Source: an uncultured Micavibrio sp.
GTDB lineage: Bacteria > Pseudomonadota > Alphaproteobacteria > Micavibrionales > UBA1664
NCBI GenBank assembly: GCA_937896295.1
Contig: CALBME010000125.1
Location: 1-13,265, forward strand
Length of the DNA: 13,265 bases
Direction: 5' to 3'
Part shown: one piece after another, positions 1 through 7,034 of the stretch
How positions within the stretch are numbered: the first letter of the stretch is position 1
Layout of the letters: each line of letters starts with the position of its first letter
Notes under the pieces: model-generated
What the model saw: the letters and a program-made list of their open reading frames with translations, nothing else
The model's database searches: none
Told to the model about the DNA's origin: nothing
Program-made: the position numbers and the translations under genes

Positions 1-78
1 TTTCGGCTAAGTACCTCTAAAAAAAACCGATCATGTCTGTTGTTGGGCTTCATGGGATCAATATAGACTTTAGGCAAT

Positions 79-97
79 AAAAAAACGCTTTCAGCGC
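79..97 (-). terminator. weak intrinsic terminator downstream of the uppP remnant
   Basis: Read on the minus strand, CGCT-GAA-AGCG forms a 4-bp stem, five with a closing G-U pair, and is followed directly by seven Ts. It lies about 150 bases beyond the uppP stop, so it could end that transcript. The stem is short. The rest of 1-243 is relatively AT-rich and I see no gene, RNA or repeat in it apart from a short hairpin (GCGAT/ATCGC) near 183-201. Confidence 0.4.
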
Positions 98-243
98 AAA
101 TCATCATGATTTCTTAACTAGCTCAGGGCCTTCTCAGTTTGGTGTTTTTGAGCAGTTTTCATAACCCCCATCCATGCTTTTCGGCGATGATTTAAATCGC
201 TGAGGCAAGCTCAAGGCGAAACTCCTGATCTTGTGGGCGCAGT

Positions 244-381
244 CTAGCGCACGGCCAGCACGGCGAGAATGACGATGCCGAGCGCGATGCGGTACCAGGC
301 GAAGCCGTTGAACGTGTGGCTCTGCACGAAGCGGATGAGCCATTTCACCACGACGAAGGCCGCCAGCGTGATTTTGCCGGG
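244..381 (-). pseudogene. uppP: C-terminal remnant of undecaprenyl-diphosphatase (UppP/BacA)
   Basis: The minus strand ending at the TAG at 244-246 encodes about 45 residues that match the end of UppP: a hydrophobic segment (LAAFVVVKWLIRFVQSH), then FNGFAWYRIALG and a last hydrophobic helix ending in AVR. The pattern F-x-x-F-x-x-YRIALG is typical of the last helices of this membrane enzyme, which recycles undecaprenyl pyrophosphate, the lipid carrier for peptidoglycan precursors. The full protein is usually about 265-290 residues; here resemblance stops near 380 and an in-frame stop follows upstream at 394-396. No start or catalytic region remains, so this piece cannot make an enzyme. Either a rearrangement cut the gene here or the assembly joins unrelated pieces. 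The family assignment rests on remembered C-terminal patterns, not a search. Confidence 0.7.
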
Positions 382-382
382 C

Positions 383-1195
383 GTCGGCCGCGCCTATGCC
401 CGTGGCGATGATGTGGGATATTACGCCGCGTCCATCCACACCAACGCGATCAGCGTCAACGACGCAGGGCACGACGACCTGATGCGAGACATTGCGGCCA
501 ACAGAGCCTTCGCCCGCGGCGGCGTCTATATGGGCTGCGCCGGTTTTTTGAACCTGAGCTATATCTGCGTGATGCGTCCCGCCGCAGCGGTTCTGTTCGA
601 TATCAACCCGCTGCAGACCATGTTCTGGCGCCATGTCGTGAAGGGTCTGGCGTCGTCGCCCACCTTCCGGTCATTCGTGCATTTCATGCAGCATTCGGGC
701 GCCACGCTGGACCAGCAGGTTCTGAAGGCGTGCGGGCCGGTGGAACTGAACGATGCCGGCATCACGCCGGTCAACACAACACCACGCAGCATCCGCGGCC
801 TTTTCCGCGAAGTGCATGTCACGGATTCATACCCGTGGTGGAGCGACACCGTGGAATGGAACTGGCGCGGACAGGATTATCCGTACCTGCACATGATGGC
901 CAAAAACGGCGCCATCGGGGCGCTGACCCTTGACCTGACCGATGCGCAGGCATGGGACGATTTAAGCAATTACATGAAAACAGCCGGGCGCGAGGTGTGC
1001 GCCATTTACGTCAGCAATGCGCTGACCTTTCTTGAGCGCGGGCTATGCTGGAGCCAGGGCGAGTACAACCCGCACGCCGCACAAAGCGCGCACGAGAATT
1101 TCAACCGACTGGCCCGCGGGGCCAGCCCCTTCATCATCGACGACCAGGGCAGCGTGCCCCTTAAAAACGCGCTGCGCCTGTCCGGCCCGGTTTAG
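383..1195 (+). CDS. 5'-truncated conserved hypothetical protein, possibly Rossmann-fold
   Basis: An open frame of about 270 codons ends with TAG at 1193-1195. The frame runs further upstream, but there it is only the antisense of the uppP remnant, so the authentic protein appears to begin at about 383 without its natural start. The only plausible in-frame start nearby is GTG at 413, with no ribosome site. A segment reading GGVYMGCAGFLNLSY followed by ICVMRPAAAVLFDINPLQ has the look of a glycine-rich loop plus strand and acidic residue (FDIN), as in SAM-binding Rossmann proteins. A faint resemblance to the Leptospira LIC_10091-type group is my best guess, with low certainty. The rest (SYPWWSDT, YVSNALTFLERG) I do not recognise. 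The gene converges with the DUF4349 gene, six bases away. It is probably nonfunctional if the truncation is real. Confidence 0.5.
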   Translation, partial: VGRAYARGDDVGYYAASIHTNAISVNDAGHDDLMRDIAANRAFARGGVYMGCAGFLNLSYICVMRPAAAVLFDINPLQTMFWRHVVKGLASSPTFRSFVHFMQHSGATLDQQVLKACGPVELNDAGITPVNTTPRSIRGLFREVHVTDSYPWWSDTVEWNWRGQDYPYLHMMAKNGAIGALTLDLTDAQAWDDLSNYMKTAGREVCAIYVSNALTFLERGLCWSQGEYNPHAAQSAHENFNRLARGASPFIIDDQGSVPLKNALRLSGPV

Positions 1196-1201
1196 ACCCG
1201 G

Positions 1202-2152
1202 TTATTTTTTCCACGGCCAGCGGAACGACACGCGGCGGAAAGCCAGACGCACGATCCAGACCGTCAGCCAGAAACCAACGGCAATGACCGGAATCCACGG
1301 CAGGACACGGCCCACAAACTGAATCATGCGGTCCAGCGCGCGGTAGAATTGCTGGGTCGCATTCTTGAACGTATTTTTCAATTCATACGGCTTGGCTTCG
1401 GCGGGCCGGTATTCGACGCTGTAACTTAAATTCACGGTCGCCATGTTCGTCACGCGTTCCAGATTGCGCAGACGCGCGGTGCGCATGTCGATTTCGGTCT
1501 GAATGCGGTTCAGTTCCTGTTCGATGCGCAGGATGTCGTCGACCTTTTCCGCCTTGTAGCTGTCGAGCAGTTTGCGCAGGCGTTCGCGCATCGCGATCAG
1601 GTTGTCCATCTGCGCGTTCAGGTCAGAAAACTCATCGCTCTGGTCGTCGGCGCTGACGTTATGATTGAGGATGCGCCCCTGCCCCGTACCCAGAAAATCA
1701 AGAAACTGCCCCAGTTTCGCGGGATCGATGCGGGCGTAAATATTACCGCCCTGTTCCAACTGGATATTGGAATTGACGATTTCGCATTCCAGCTCGATGC
1801 ACTTGGCGTAATCGCGCTGATAGCGGGACTGAAGCACGTTGTAAGGCGTTTCAATCGACATATTGTGCGTCTCGGCAATGCGGCGGCCTTTGAATTTCGT
1901 GCGGTCGAGCACCATGGTCGAGGGCGGTGCGGCAGGTTCCAGCGCGGCATTGTTGCCGGACATCGGTGCCGGCGCAATCATGGCGGCCTGCGGCGCCGCC
2001 ATCATTTTCGCGCTGCGGGCGAAAGCCATGCCATCGGCAGCGCCCCCCATGTAGGCGCTGGATTCATTCGCCATGATGTCCTGATCGCCGCCGTCGTCGC
2101 AGGCTGACAGGAACAGGACAGCAGATAGAGCAAGCAGAAGAAGACGGCGCAT
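1202..2152 (-). CDS. DUF4349-type membrane-anchored lipoprotein
   Basis: The 316-residue product starts with a signal peptide and lipobox, LFLSAC, so Cys18 is the predicted lipidated residue and first mature residue. A low-complexity Ala/Met/Pro-rich linker spans roughly residues 25-80. The middle domain (about 85-265) contains a long charged coiled-coil stretch at about 175-230, with ERLRKLLDSYKAEKVDDILR and EQELNRIQTEIDMR. This is followed by VNLSYSVEYRP, a pattern typical of DUF4349 proteins. One transmembrane helix (about 284-305, VLPWIPVIAVGFWLTVWIV) and a basic tail close the protein. The family's function is unknown. The start is supported by AGGGGG seven bases before the ATG. It lies 57 bases downstream of the RNB gene on the same strand, so it may share that transcript. 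It could be anchored at both ends, in the periplasm or at the inner membrane. Confidence 0.8.
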   Translation of the reverse strand: MRRLLLLALSAVLFLSACDDGGDQDIMANESSAYMGGAADGMAFARSAKMMAAPQAAMIAPAPMSGNNAALEPAAPPSTMVLDRTKFKGRRIAETHNMSIETPYNVLQSRYQRDYAKCIELECEIVNSNIQLEQGGNIYARIDPAKLGQFLDFLGTGQGRILNHNVSADDQSDEFSDLNAQMDNLIAMRERLRKLLDSYKAEKVDDILRIEQELNRIQTEIDMRTARLRNLERVTNMATVNLSYSVEYRPAEAKPYELKNTFKNATQQFYRALDRMIQFVGRVLPWIPVIAVGFWLTVWIVRLAFRRVSFRWPWKK

Positions 2153-2209
2153 GAAAACCCCCTGGAATTTTTAATCTCTTAAGATGTGTAGCAAAGACAG
2201 CGCACGCAA

Positions 2210-3634
2210 TCAAACCGGCGCGGCGTGCAGCCCCGGCATCATGCCACCGGCCTGCAGCGCCTGAAGCTTGGCCATGGGGGCCCAGTGGGCGACGGACTGG
2301 GCAAAACGCCCCGCCAGACCGGGCCTGACAGGCTGATGCACGCGGCACGCGGCCTGCAGGTCGCGCCAGTAAGGGGTATCCCCCTGCACGTCCTTGAGCA
2401 GGTATTCGGAAATCATCGGCCCCAGCACCCGGCGTTCCGCCAGACGCTTGACCTCGGCCGCCAGATGACGGTTTTCGATGCCTTCATATCGCGCCACGAA
2501 CAGCGCCATGCGCAGTTCTTCGGTATGAAGGTTATTGAACACGGCACCGGGCGAGCGGACGCGGCGATGCATGCGCTGGTACAAGATTTCCTTCAGCATT
2601 TCGGACTGGTGCAGGTCGCGTTCGGCGTCGCTGCGCGCATTCAGATGGGCACCCAGCGCCTGCAACTCCTGCTGGCTGTGCACAGGCTGGCGTCCTTCGA
2701 TATGGGCCAGCAGGTTGCGATGCACGGCCAGATCGGCATAACGGCGGATGGGCGAAGTAAAGTGCAGGTATTCGGGCAATGCCAGGCCGAAATGCCCCTT
2801 CACGTCCGTTTCGTAACGCGCACGCTGAAACCACAGGCGCAGGCGCTTGATGGCGATGTCATAACCCTTGTCATCGTCATGCTGGATCGCCTCGCGCACG
2901 TTGTAGAGAAGCCGCGGCCCCAGTTCAGGATCGACCGCGTCGGCGGCGTGGTTGCGGTATAGCGCCGGCACATCATGATCGCGCATGTATTTGCCCACGA
3001 TGCTGTTGGCCAGAATGGCCATTTCCTGCACGAATACATATCCCCGGTGGCTGGGCGCAGCGTTGCCGCGCAGGCGGCCATCGGCATCGAGCACCAGCCC
3101 CTTGTTGATGTCTTCCAGCGTGAGCGAGCCGTTGGCACGGCGGCGTTCGAAGAGTTTCTGCGCCAGATGCGACCATAAAAAAAAGCGGTGAGATGGATCA
3201 CCGCTTTGTTCAAGGAATTTCTCGTAGCTGAGTTTTTTCCGGTTGTAGAAGGCCGACCGGTAAATGGCGCTGTCGACGATGTTCAGGGCGTTGTCGAAAA
3301 CCACTTCCACCGTCACTGCGGGCCTTAAGACCCCTTCCACCAGGCTGAGACGGTCGCGGTCGAGTTCGTCTGCGAACATCGGGCGGTTGCCGGCGGGGTT
3401 GTACAGCGAAAAACCCTGCGCCCGCGCCCTGCGGTCATGCGCACTGCCGGGCGGGACCACGGACGAGACATCGGCAATGGAAATCAGCACATTCCAGCCG
3501 TTGGGGCGCTTTTCAACCCAGAGGCCGTCATCCATGTCGAGTGTCGAGGGGTCGTCGATCGTATACCCCTCCACCACCGGGCGGTGGGCGAGGGCTGCAT
3601 GTGAATACTGATAGGCTGAAACCTGACGACTCAT
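2210..3634 (-). CDS. stand-alone RNB-domain exoribonuclease (RNase II/R family)
   Basis: This 474-residue protein carries the RNB catalytic domain of 3'-to-5' processive exoribonucleases. The metal-binding aspartates fall in TIDDPSTLDMDDG as D27, D33, D35 and D36, with the same spacing as D201/D207/D209/D210 of E. coli RNase II. The downstream signature HFGLALPEYLHFTSPIRRY (281-299) includes R297, equivalent to the catalytic arginine. The catalytic motif begins about 25 residues from the start, so the N-terminal cold-shock domains are absent, and no S1 domain is apparent at the C terminus; RNase R is about twice as long. An in-frame TAA lies two codons before the ATG, so this start is fixed, although the only Shine-Dalgarno-like bases (AAGG) are almost touching it. 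A terminator-like hairpin lies in frame at codons 144-153. It may act on a special RNA class or need partner RNA-binding proteins. Confidence 0.88.
   Translation of the reverse strand: MSRQVSAYQYSHAALAHRPVVEGYTIDDPSTLDMDDGLWVEKRPNGWNVLISIADVSSVVPPGSAHDRRARAQGFSLYNPAGNRPMFADELDRDRLSLVEGVLRPAVTVEVVFDNALNIVDSAIYRSAFYNRKKLSYEKFLEQSGDPSHRFFLWSHLAQKLFERRRANGSLTLEDINKGLVLDADGRLRGNAAPSHRGYVFVQEMAILANSIVGKYMRDHDVPALYRNHAADAVDPELGPRLLYNVREAIQHDDDKGYDIAIKRLRLWFQRARYETDVKGHFGLALPEYLHFTSPIRRYADLAVHRNLLAHIEGRQPVHSQQELQALGAHLNARSDAERDLHQSEMLKEILYQRMHRRVRSPGAVFNNLHTEELRMALFVARYEGIENRHLAAEVKRLAERRVLGPMISEYLLKDVQGDTPYWRDLQAACRVHQPVRPGLAGRFAQSVAHWAPMAKLQALQAGGMMPGLHAAPV
3177..3207 (-). terminator. Rho-independent terminator-like hairpin inside the RNB coding region
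   Basis: On the minus (sense) strand a perfect 10-bp inverted repeat, AAAGCGGTGA / TCACCGCTTT with a six-base loop, runs straight into a tract of eight Ts. It is in frame and encodes SGDPSHRFFL at about residues 144-153. Stem, loop and U-tract all fit a strong intrinsic terminator. Confidence 0.65.
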
Positions 3635-3651
3635 GCCTTACGAGTCGTAAG
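3626..3651 (-). promoter_or_regulatory. alternative hairpins over the RNB start codon
   Basis: On the minus strand ACGACTC (3648-3642) can pair with GAGTCGT (3632-3626), enclosing AAGG and the first two bases of the ATG in the loop. Alternatively CTTAC (3651-3647) can pair with GTAAG (3641-3637), hiding the AAGG. The two folds share bases and exclude each other, which suggests translational control, but no ligand or factor is implied by sequence. The rest of the 68-base gap up to 3702 holds a further small hairpin, GCTGC-GAC-GCAGC (3676-3688). Confidence 0.35.
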
Positions 3652-3702
3652 TTATGGCAACGTTGTTTTCAAGAAGCTGCGACGCAGCATCCACAAAAAC
3701 GT

Positions 3703-4416
3703 TCAGATGGTGTTGGCCGAAGGCTTGACGCCGGTCACGGGCACGCCAGTTGCGGCGTGGCGCTGCAGATAGGCCGGCACGGGCACGAGGATTTTATTAT
3801 CCGCGGAAATATAGGCACGGTTCTGTGGTTCCTGCGGTTTGGTCAGGTCGACAACCCTGACGGTGCCCTGCTGACCTTCGGGCGTGACGTCCCAAAAGGC
3901 GGGTTTGATATGGGCGATTTTGCCCGGCAGGGGAAAACCGTAGACAGTCTCGAAATTCTCGGCGCCCAGAATGGGTTTCGCGTTTTCATCCGTGCCATAG
4001 GCCCATTTGTGCAGCGAGCTGCCCTTGATACCGGCATCAGCCAGAGCCCTGTACAGTACGCGCGGGTCCTGTTCGTCGTAGAAGGTATAAAAGACATGCC
4101 GCGTGGGCAGCTGGGCCGCGACGGCCTTCACGATGGTGCGCGCGCGTTCGAACTGATTGGCGACGGTGACGCCGGTGCCGGATTCGGCCACGCTTTTATC
4201 CGAATTGACAGCGATCACCAGCGCAGCGTCACGATCGGGATGGGCGTCATGGATGTACTGAAAACCCGCCACCGTGCTGGGTACGATCAGGTCAGGCGCC
4301 GCGCCGTACACGCCGTTGGTGGCGTGAACGGAGGTAAACCCCTTGGTCTGGAGCGCACGGATAATGTCCTTCGGGTCGGAGGACATGACAGCAAAGTAAC
4401 TGGAAAGTTCGGCCAT
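3703..4416 (-). CDS. RfaE/HldE-like nucleotidyltransferase-fold protein lacking HxGH
   Basis: This 237-residue protein resembles the nucleotidyltransferase domain of the RfaE/HldE and glycerol-3-phosphate cytidylyltransferase type. TNGVYG (33-38) takes the place of the family's TNGVFD, IAVNSDKSV (68-76) matches VAVNSDxSV, ANQFERARTI (86-95) matches the NxxxERxxI segment, and FYDEQDPRVLYRAL (112-125) matches the F-x-E-x-x-P-x-x-L region. The HxGH signature that should follow the first motif is absent: APDLIVPSTVAGF stands there instead. That motif contacts the nucleotide phosphates, so classical catalysis looks unlikely and this may be a binding protein or a diverged enzyme. The C-terminal ~90 residues are unfamiliar. 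The start has no clear ribosome site, and ATG at 4386 is an alternative. The gene sits between a small dsRBD-like gene and the RNB gene. The fold assignment is by pattern only. Confidence 0.6.
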   Translation of the reverse strand: MAELSSYFAVMSSDPKDIIRALQTKGFTSVHATNGVYGAAPDLIVPSTVAGFQYIHDAHPDRDAALVIAVNSDKSVAESGTGVTVANQFERARTIVKAVAAQLPTRHVFYTFYDEQDPRVLYRALADAGIKGSSLHKWAYGTDENAKPILGAENFETVYGFPLPGKIAHIKPAFWDVTPEGQQGTVRVVDLTKPQEPQNRAYISADNKILVPVPAYLQRHAATGVPVTGVKPSANTI

Positions 4417-4469
4417 GGCTGAAATGTGCCATAGCGCAGCGGATTAGCGCAATATTCTTTTCATAAAAA

Positions 4470-4495
4470 CCAAACGCGCAACCAATCAGCGCGCG
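4470..4495 (-). terminator. weak terminator candidate at the end of the small gene
   Basis: On the minus strand CGCGC (4495-4491) and GCGCG (4479-4475) can pair across an 11-base loop that holds the TGA stop at 4488-4486. TTTGGTTTTT follows. The stem is short and the T run interrupted, so it is a weak candidate. Confidence 0.3.
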
Positions 4496-4824
4496 ACCAG
4501 CGCAGCTGGGCCCGCCCCGGCCGCGGCCACAAGGCGCGGGGTTTCGGCCTGCGGCACGATGGTGAGCACGGGCGCTTCCTGTTTTGGAATGGTTACGCCC
4601 GCCCACGCCTTGAGCGCGCTGATGGCGGCGGCGGTTGCCGCCTCCTCCACCGTCGCGGCCTCGCCGCGCATGGCGTCGCCGCCGACGGCCAGTTTGCGCA
4701 CCTCGACAATCGCGGTCGGTTGCTTGGTGTAGATCGTGTAGTTGATGATGCGGCCGTTGGCATCACCCCATGCATCGAGAAGCGCGATGGGGTGGTGGTC
4801 GGGTCGGGACGGGTTGCTGATCAT
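4486..4824 (-). CDS. small hypothetical protein with dsRBD-like pattern
   Basis: This 112-residue product does not match a named family I am sure of. Residues about 11-75 show the spacing of a double-stranded-RNA-binding domain: PIALLDAWG (helix 1), INYTIYTKQ (strand), AIVEVRKLAVGG (strands 2-3), then GEAATVEEAATAAAISALKAW, like the G-x-G-x-S-KK-x-A-x-x-x-AA-x-x-AL helix. The basic KK pair that contacts RNA is replaced by EE, so RNA binding is doubtful. The last ~40 residues are Ala/Pro-rich and probably disordered. The ATG is preceded by AGG about eight bases upstream. It begins 57 bases after ruvB and ends 69 bases before the nucleotidyltransferase-like gene, so co-transcription is likely. 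That it is a real gene is suggested by the folded-looking N-terminal part and the ribosome site. Confidence 0.6.
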   Translation of the reverse strand: MISNPSRPDHHPIALLDAWGDANGRIINYTIYTKQPTAIVEVRKLAVGGDAMRGEAATVEEAATAAAISALKAWAGVTIPKQEAPVLTIVPQAETPRLVAAAGAGPAALVAR

Positions 4825-4835
4825 GTGTGCCTGTT

Positions 4836-4857
4836 CATTTTTGTTTTTTCAAAAATG
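4836..4857. repeat. AT-rich perfect inverted repeat between ruvB and the small gene
   Basis: CATTTTTG (4836-4843) and CAAAAATG (4850-4857) are perfect complements separated by six Ts. The element lies in the 57-base gap after ruvB. It could be a weak hairpin, an AT-rich promoter region or a protein site. It has no GC-rich stem plus T tail on the ruvB sense strand, so I do not call it a terminator. Confidence 0.4.
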
Positions 4858-4881
4858 GCATGCGGCGATTACAGAAAGCAA

Positions 4882-5907
4882 TTATTCGCTGAACATATCA
4901 GGCGTATTTGTACGCTGCGGCGCAGTAAGACCAAGGGCGCGATAACCACCAGCGGTGATGCAGCGGCCACGTGGAGTGCGTTGCACCAGACCCTGCTGGA
5001 TCAGGTATGGTTCGATCACATCCTCGATCACGTCGCGCTCTTCAGAAAGCGTGGCAGCCATGGTTTCAACGCCGACCGGGCCGCCGTCATAATGTTCGAC
5101 GATGGTGCGCAGGTAACGGCGGTCCATGGCGTCCAGACCGGCGCCGTCAACATCAAGACGTTTGAGCGCCGAGTCCGCCACCGCGGACGTCACCATGGCA
5201 TGACCGTCCACCTGCGCGAAGTCACGCACACGGCGTACCAGACGCCCCGCGATACGCGGGGTGCCGCGCGCACGTTTTGCGATTTCGCGCGCGCCATCGG
5301 GCGCGATGTTGCCGCCGAGAATTTTGGCAGCGCGGCTGACGATGCTGGTGAGGTCGTCGTGGTTGTAAAAATCAAGGCGCAGTGGAATGCCGAAGCGTTC
5401 GCGCAAAGGCGTGGTCAGAAGACCGGAACGCGTCGTCGCCGCCACCAGCGTAAAGGGGGGCAGTTCGATCTGGACCGAACGGGCGGCCGGCCCCTCGCCG
5501 ATCATGATGTCGAGCTTGCCGTCTTCCATGGCGGGATAAAGAATTTCCTCCACCACCGGGTTGAGGCGGTGAATTTCATCGATGAACAAAACGTCCATCG
5601 GTTGCAGATTGGTCAGGATCGCGGCGAGATCACCGGCGCGCGCGATGACGGGGCCGGATGTCGCCTTGAAGCCGACACCGAGTTCACGCGCCACGATCTG
5701 TGCCAGCGTGGTCTTGCCCAGACCCGGCGGGCCGTGGAGCAGTACGTGGTCCAGCGGTTCGCCGCGCGATTTGGCGGCGGCAATGAATACGGCCAGATTT
5801 TCCTTCAGCTGTTTCTGGCCCGTGAATTCGGCCAGCGCCTTGGGACGCAGCGCGACATCTTCATCGCTGCCCAGTTTTTCGGTTGTCAGCGCCTCGGCCC
5901 GGTTCAT
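4882..5907 (-). CDS. ruvB: Holliday junction branch migration ATPase RuvB
   Basis: The 341-residue protein is full length for RuvB, the hexameric AAA+ motor that, with RuvA, drives branch migration of Holliday junctions in recombination and repair. It shows Walker A GPPGLGKT (59-66), Walker B LFIDEIH (107-113), sensor-1 ATTR (157-160) and the arginine-finger region LRERFGIP (168-175). RGTPRIAGRLVRRVRDFA is the sensor-2 / small AAA domain. The C-terminal winged-helix region ends with GGPVGVETMA and PYLIQQGLVQRTPRGR, which is the family hallmark. Its ATG overlaps the ruvA stop as ATGA (5907-5904), showing translational coupling. No anomalies are visible. Confidence 0.98.
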   Translation of the reverse strand: MNRAEALTTEKLGSDEDVALRPKALAEFTGQKQLKENLAVFIAAAKSRGEPLDHVLLHGPPGLGKTTLAQIVARELGVGFKATSGPVIARAGDLAAILTNLQPMDVLFIDEIHRLNPVVEEILYPAMEDGKLDIMIGEGPAARSVQIELPPFTLVAATTRSGLLTTPLRERFGIPLRLDFYNHDDLTSIVSRAAKILGGNIAPDGAREIAKRARGTPRIAGRLVRRVRDFAQVDGHAMVTSAVADSALKRLDVDGAGLDAMDRRYLRTIVEHYDGGPVGVETMAATLSEERDVIEDVIEPYLIQQGLVQRTPRGRCITAGGYRALGLTAPQRTNTPDMFSE

Positions 5908-6524
5908 GCGGCCATCTCTTTCAGGGACTGGGTGATGATGGCGCTTAAATCCTTCGCCTCGCCGCGCGCGATCACGGCGCTGACGGCCTGATACGCCTCG
6001 GACCGGCCATAGCCAAGACCGACAAGCGCGGAGACAGCATCGTCGATGTGGCTTGCGTCATTCGCGGGTTTGGCGCGTTTCTGTTTGCTTTCAGGTGACG
6101 GCGGCAGCGCGATGGCGACGGCCGTGATATTTTTATCCTTGAGTTCGATAACGATGCGTTCGGCCAGTTTCTTACCCACGCCATCTGCGCGGGTGAGCAT
6201 ACCTGCGTCTTTCGCGCCGATGGCGAGATTAAGCTGGTCCGGCGTCAGCGCGGACAGAATGGCAAGCCCCACCTTGGGGCCAACGCCCTGCACGCTGGTC
6301 AGGGTTTTGAACCACTGGCGTTCCGCCGCGTCGGCAAAACCGTAAAGGGTGATCGCGTCTTCGCGCACGATGGTTTCGATCAGCAGCGTGGCGGGATCGC
6401 CCGCCCCGCCAATGGCGGCCATGGTGCGCGCACCTGCATTCACGACATAGCCCACGCCGTTCACGTCCAGCACAAGCTGGTTACCCTGAATACTGTCTAT
6501 CGTACCGCGCAGTTTCCCTATCAT
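5904..6524 (-). CDS. ruvA: Holliday junction-binding protein RuvA
   Basis: The 206-residue protein is normal in size for RuvA, the tetrameric DNA-binding partner that holds the four-way junction open and recruits RuvB. Residues 1-63 form the OB-fold domain beginning MIGKLRGTI, with the acidic-pin pair E55-D56 in REDAITLYGF. Two helix-hairpin-helix motifs follow, at VQGVGPKVG (about 78-86) and ADGVGKKLAERI (113-124). After a variable linker (about 135-155), domain III (about 156-206, VSALVGLGYGRSEAYQAV) binds RuvB. GAG lies about six bases upstream of the ATG. ruvC ends 33 bases upstream and ruvB overlaps the stop by four bases. Confidence 0.98.
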   Translation of the reverse strand: MIGKLRGTIDSIQGNQLVLDVNGVGYVVNAGARTMAAIGGAGDPATLLIETIVREDAITLYGFADAAERQWFKTLTSVQGVGPKVGLAILSALTPDQLNLAIGAKDAGMLTRADGVGKKLAERIVIELKDKNITAVAIALPPSPESKQKRAKPANDASHIDDAVSALVGLGYGRSEAYQAVSAVIARGEAKDLSAIITQSLKEMAA

Positions 6525-6557
6525 GACTCGAAGTGTACTTGCTTTGTTCCGGCCTGG

Positions 6558-7034
6558 CTAGCGGTGATGCGCATGGCAGATGGCGACGGCCAGCGCATCG
6601 GCAGTATCGGCAATTTCAAAGGTCGCCTTGGGCAGCAGGACCTTGATCATCATCTGCACCTGCGTTTTATCGGCATGCCCCGCACCCACGACGGATTTTT
6701 TGACCGTGTTGGCTGAATATTCGCCCACCGGAAGGCCAGCGCGGGCGGGCGCCACGAAGGCCACGCCCCGCGCCATACCCAGTTTCAGGGTCGACGCCGC
6801 GTTGGTGTTGGAGAATGTTTCCTCGATCGCGGCCTCGTGCGGTTTCCACGCGGCGATGACCTTTTCCAGTTCGATGTCGATCATGCCAAGCCGTACGGAC
6901 ATTTCAGCCTTGGCCGGCGGCCTGATACAGCCGCCCGCGACGAAGGCGAGTTTATTGTCCTGATAATCGATGATGCCCCAACCGCAGCGCTGTAACCCCG
7001 GATCGATACCAAGGATGCGCAGGGATTTTCCCAT
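6558..7034 (-). CDS. ruvC: crossover junction endodeoxyribonuclease RuvC
   Basis: RuvC is the dimeric resolvase that cuts Holliday junctions symmetrically after RuvAB branch migration. From the ATG at 7034 the product is 158 residues. The catalytic acids are all present: D11 in LGIDPG, E71 in IEETFSNTN, and D143 and D146 in ADTADALAVAICH, matching E. coli D7, E66, D138 and D141. The ATG shares one base with the yebC stop (TGATG). An in-frame GTG one codon earlier (7037) is the alternative start. The C terminus is a little shorter than in E. coli (173 residues) but ends after the conserved ICHAH helix, so it looks complete. Confidence 0.97.
   Translation of the reverse strand: MGKSLRILGIDPGLQRCGWGIIDYQDNKLAFVAGGCIRPPAKAEMSVRLGMIDIELEKVIAAWKPHEAAIEETFSNTNAASTLKLGMARGVAFVAPARAGLPVGEYSANTVKKSVVGAGHADKTQVQMMIKVLLPKATFEIADTADALAVAICHAHHR

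Noticed and set aside
1186..1210. CCGG/CCGG hairpin followed by TTATTTTTT at the convergent gene ends near 1200
   Set aside because: The four-base stem is too short and the pairing ambiguous, since direct repeats of CCCGGTT explain it equally well.
4720..5991. 423-codon plus-strand frame opposite ruvB and ruvA
   Set aside because: It is antisense to clear ruvB and ruvA and its translation shows no family motif.
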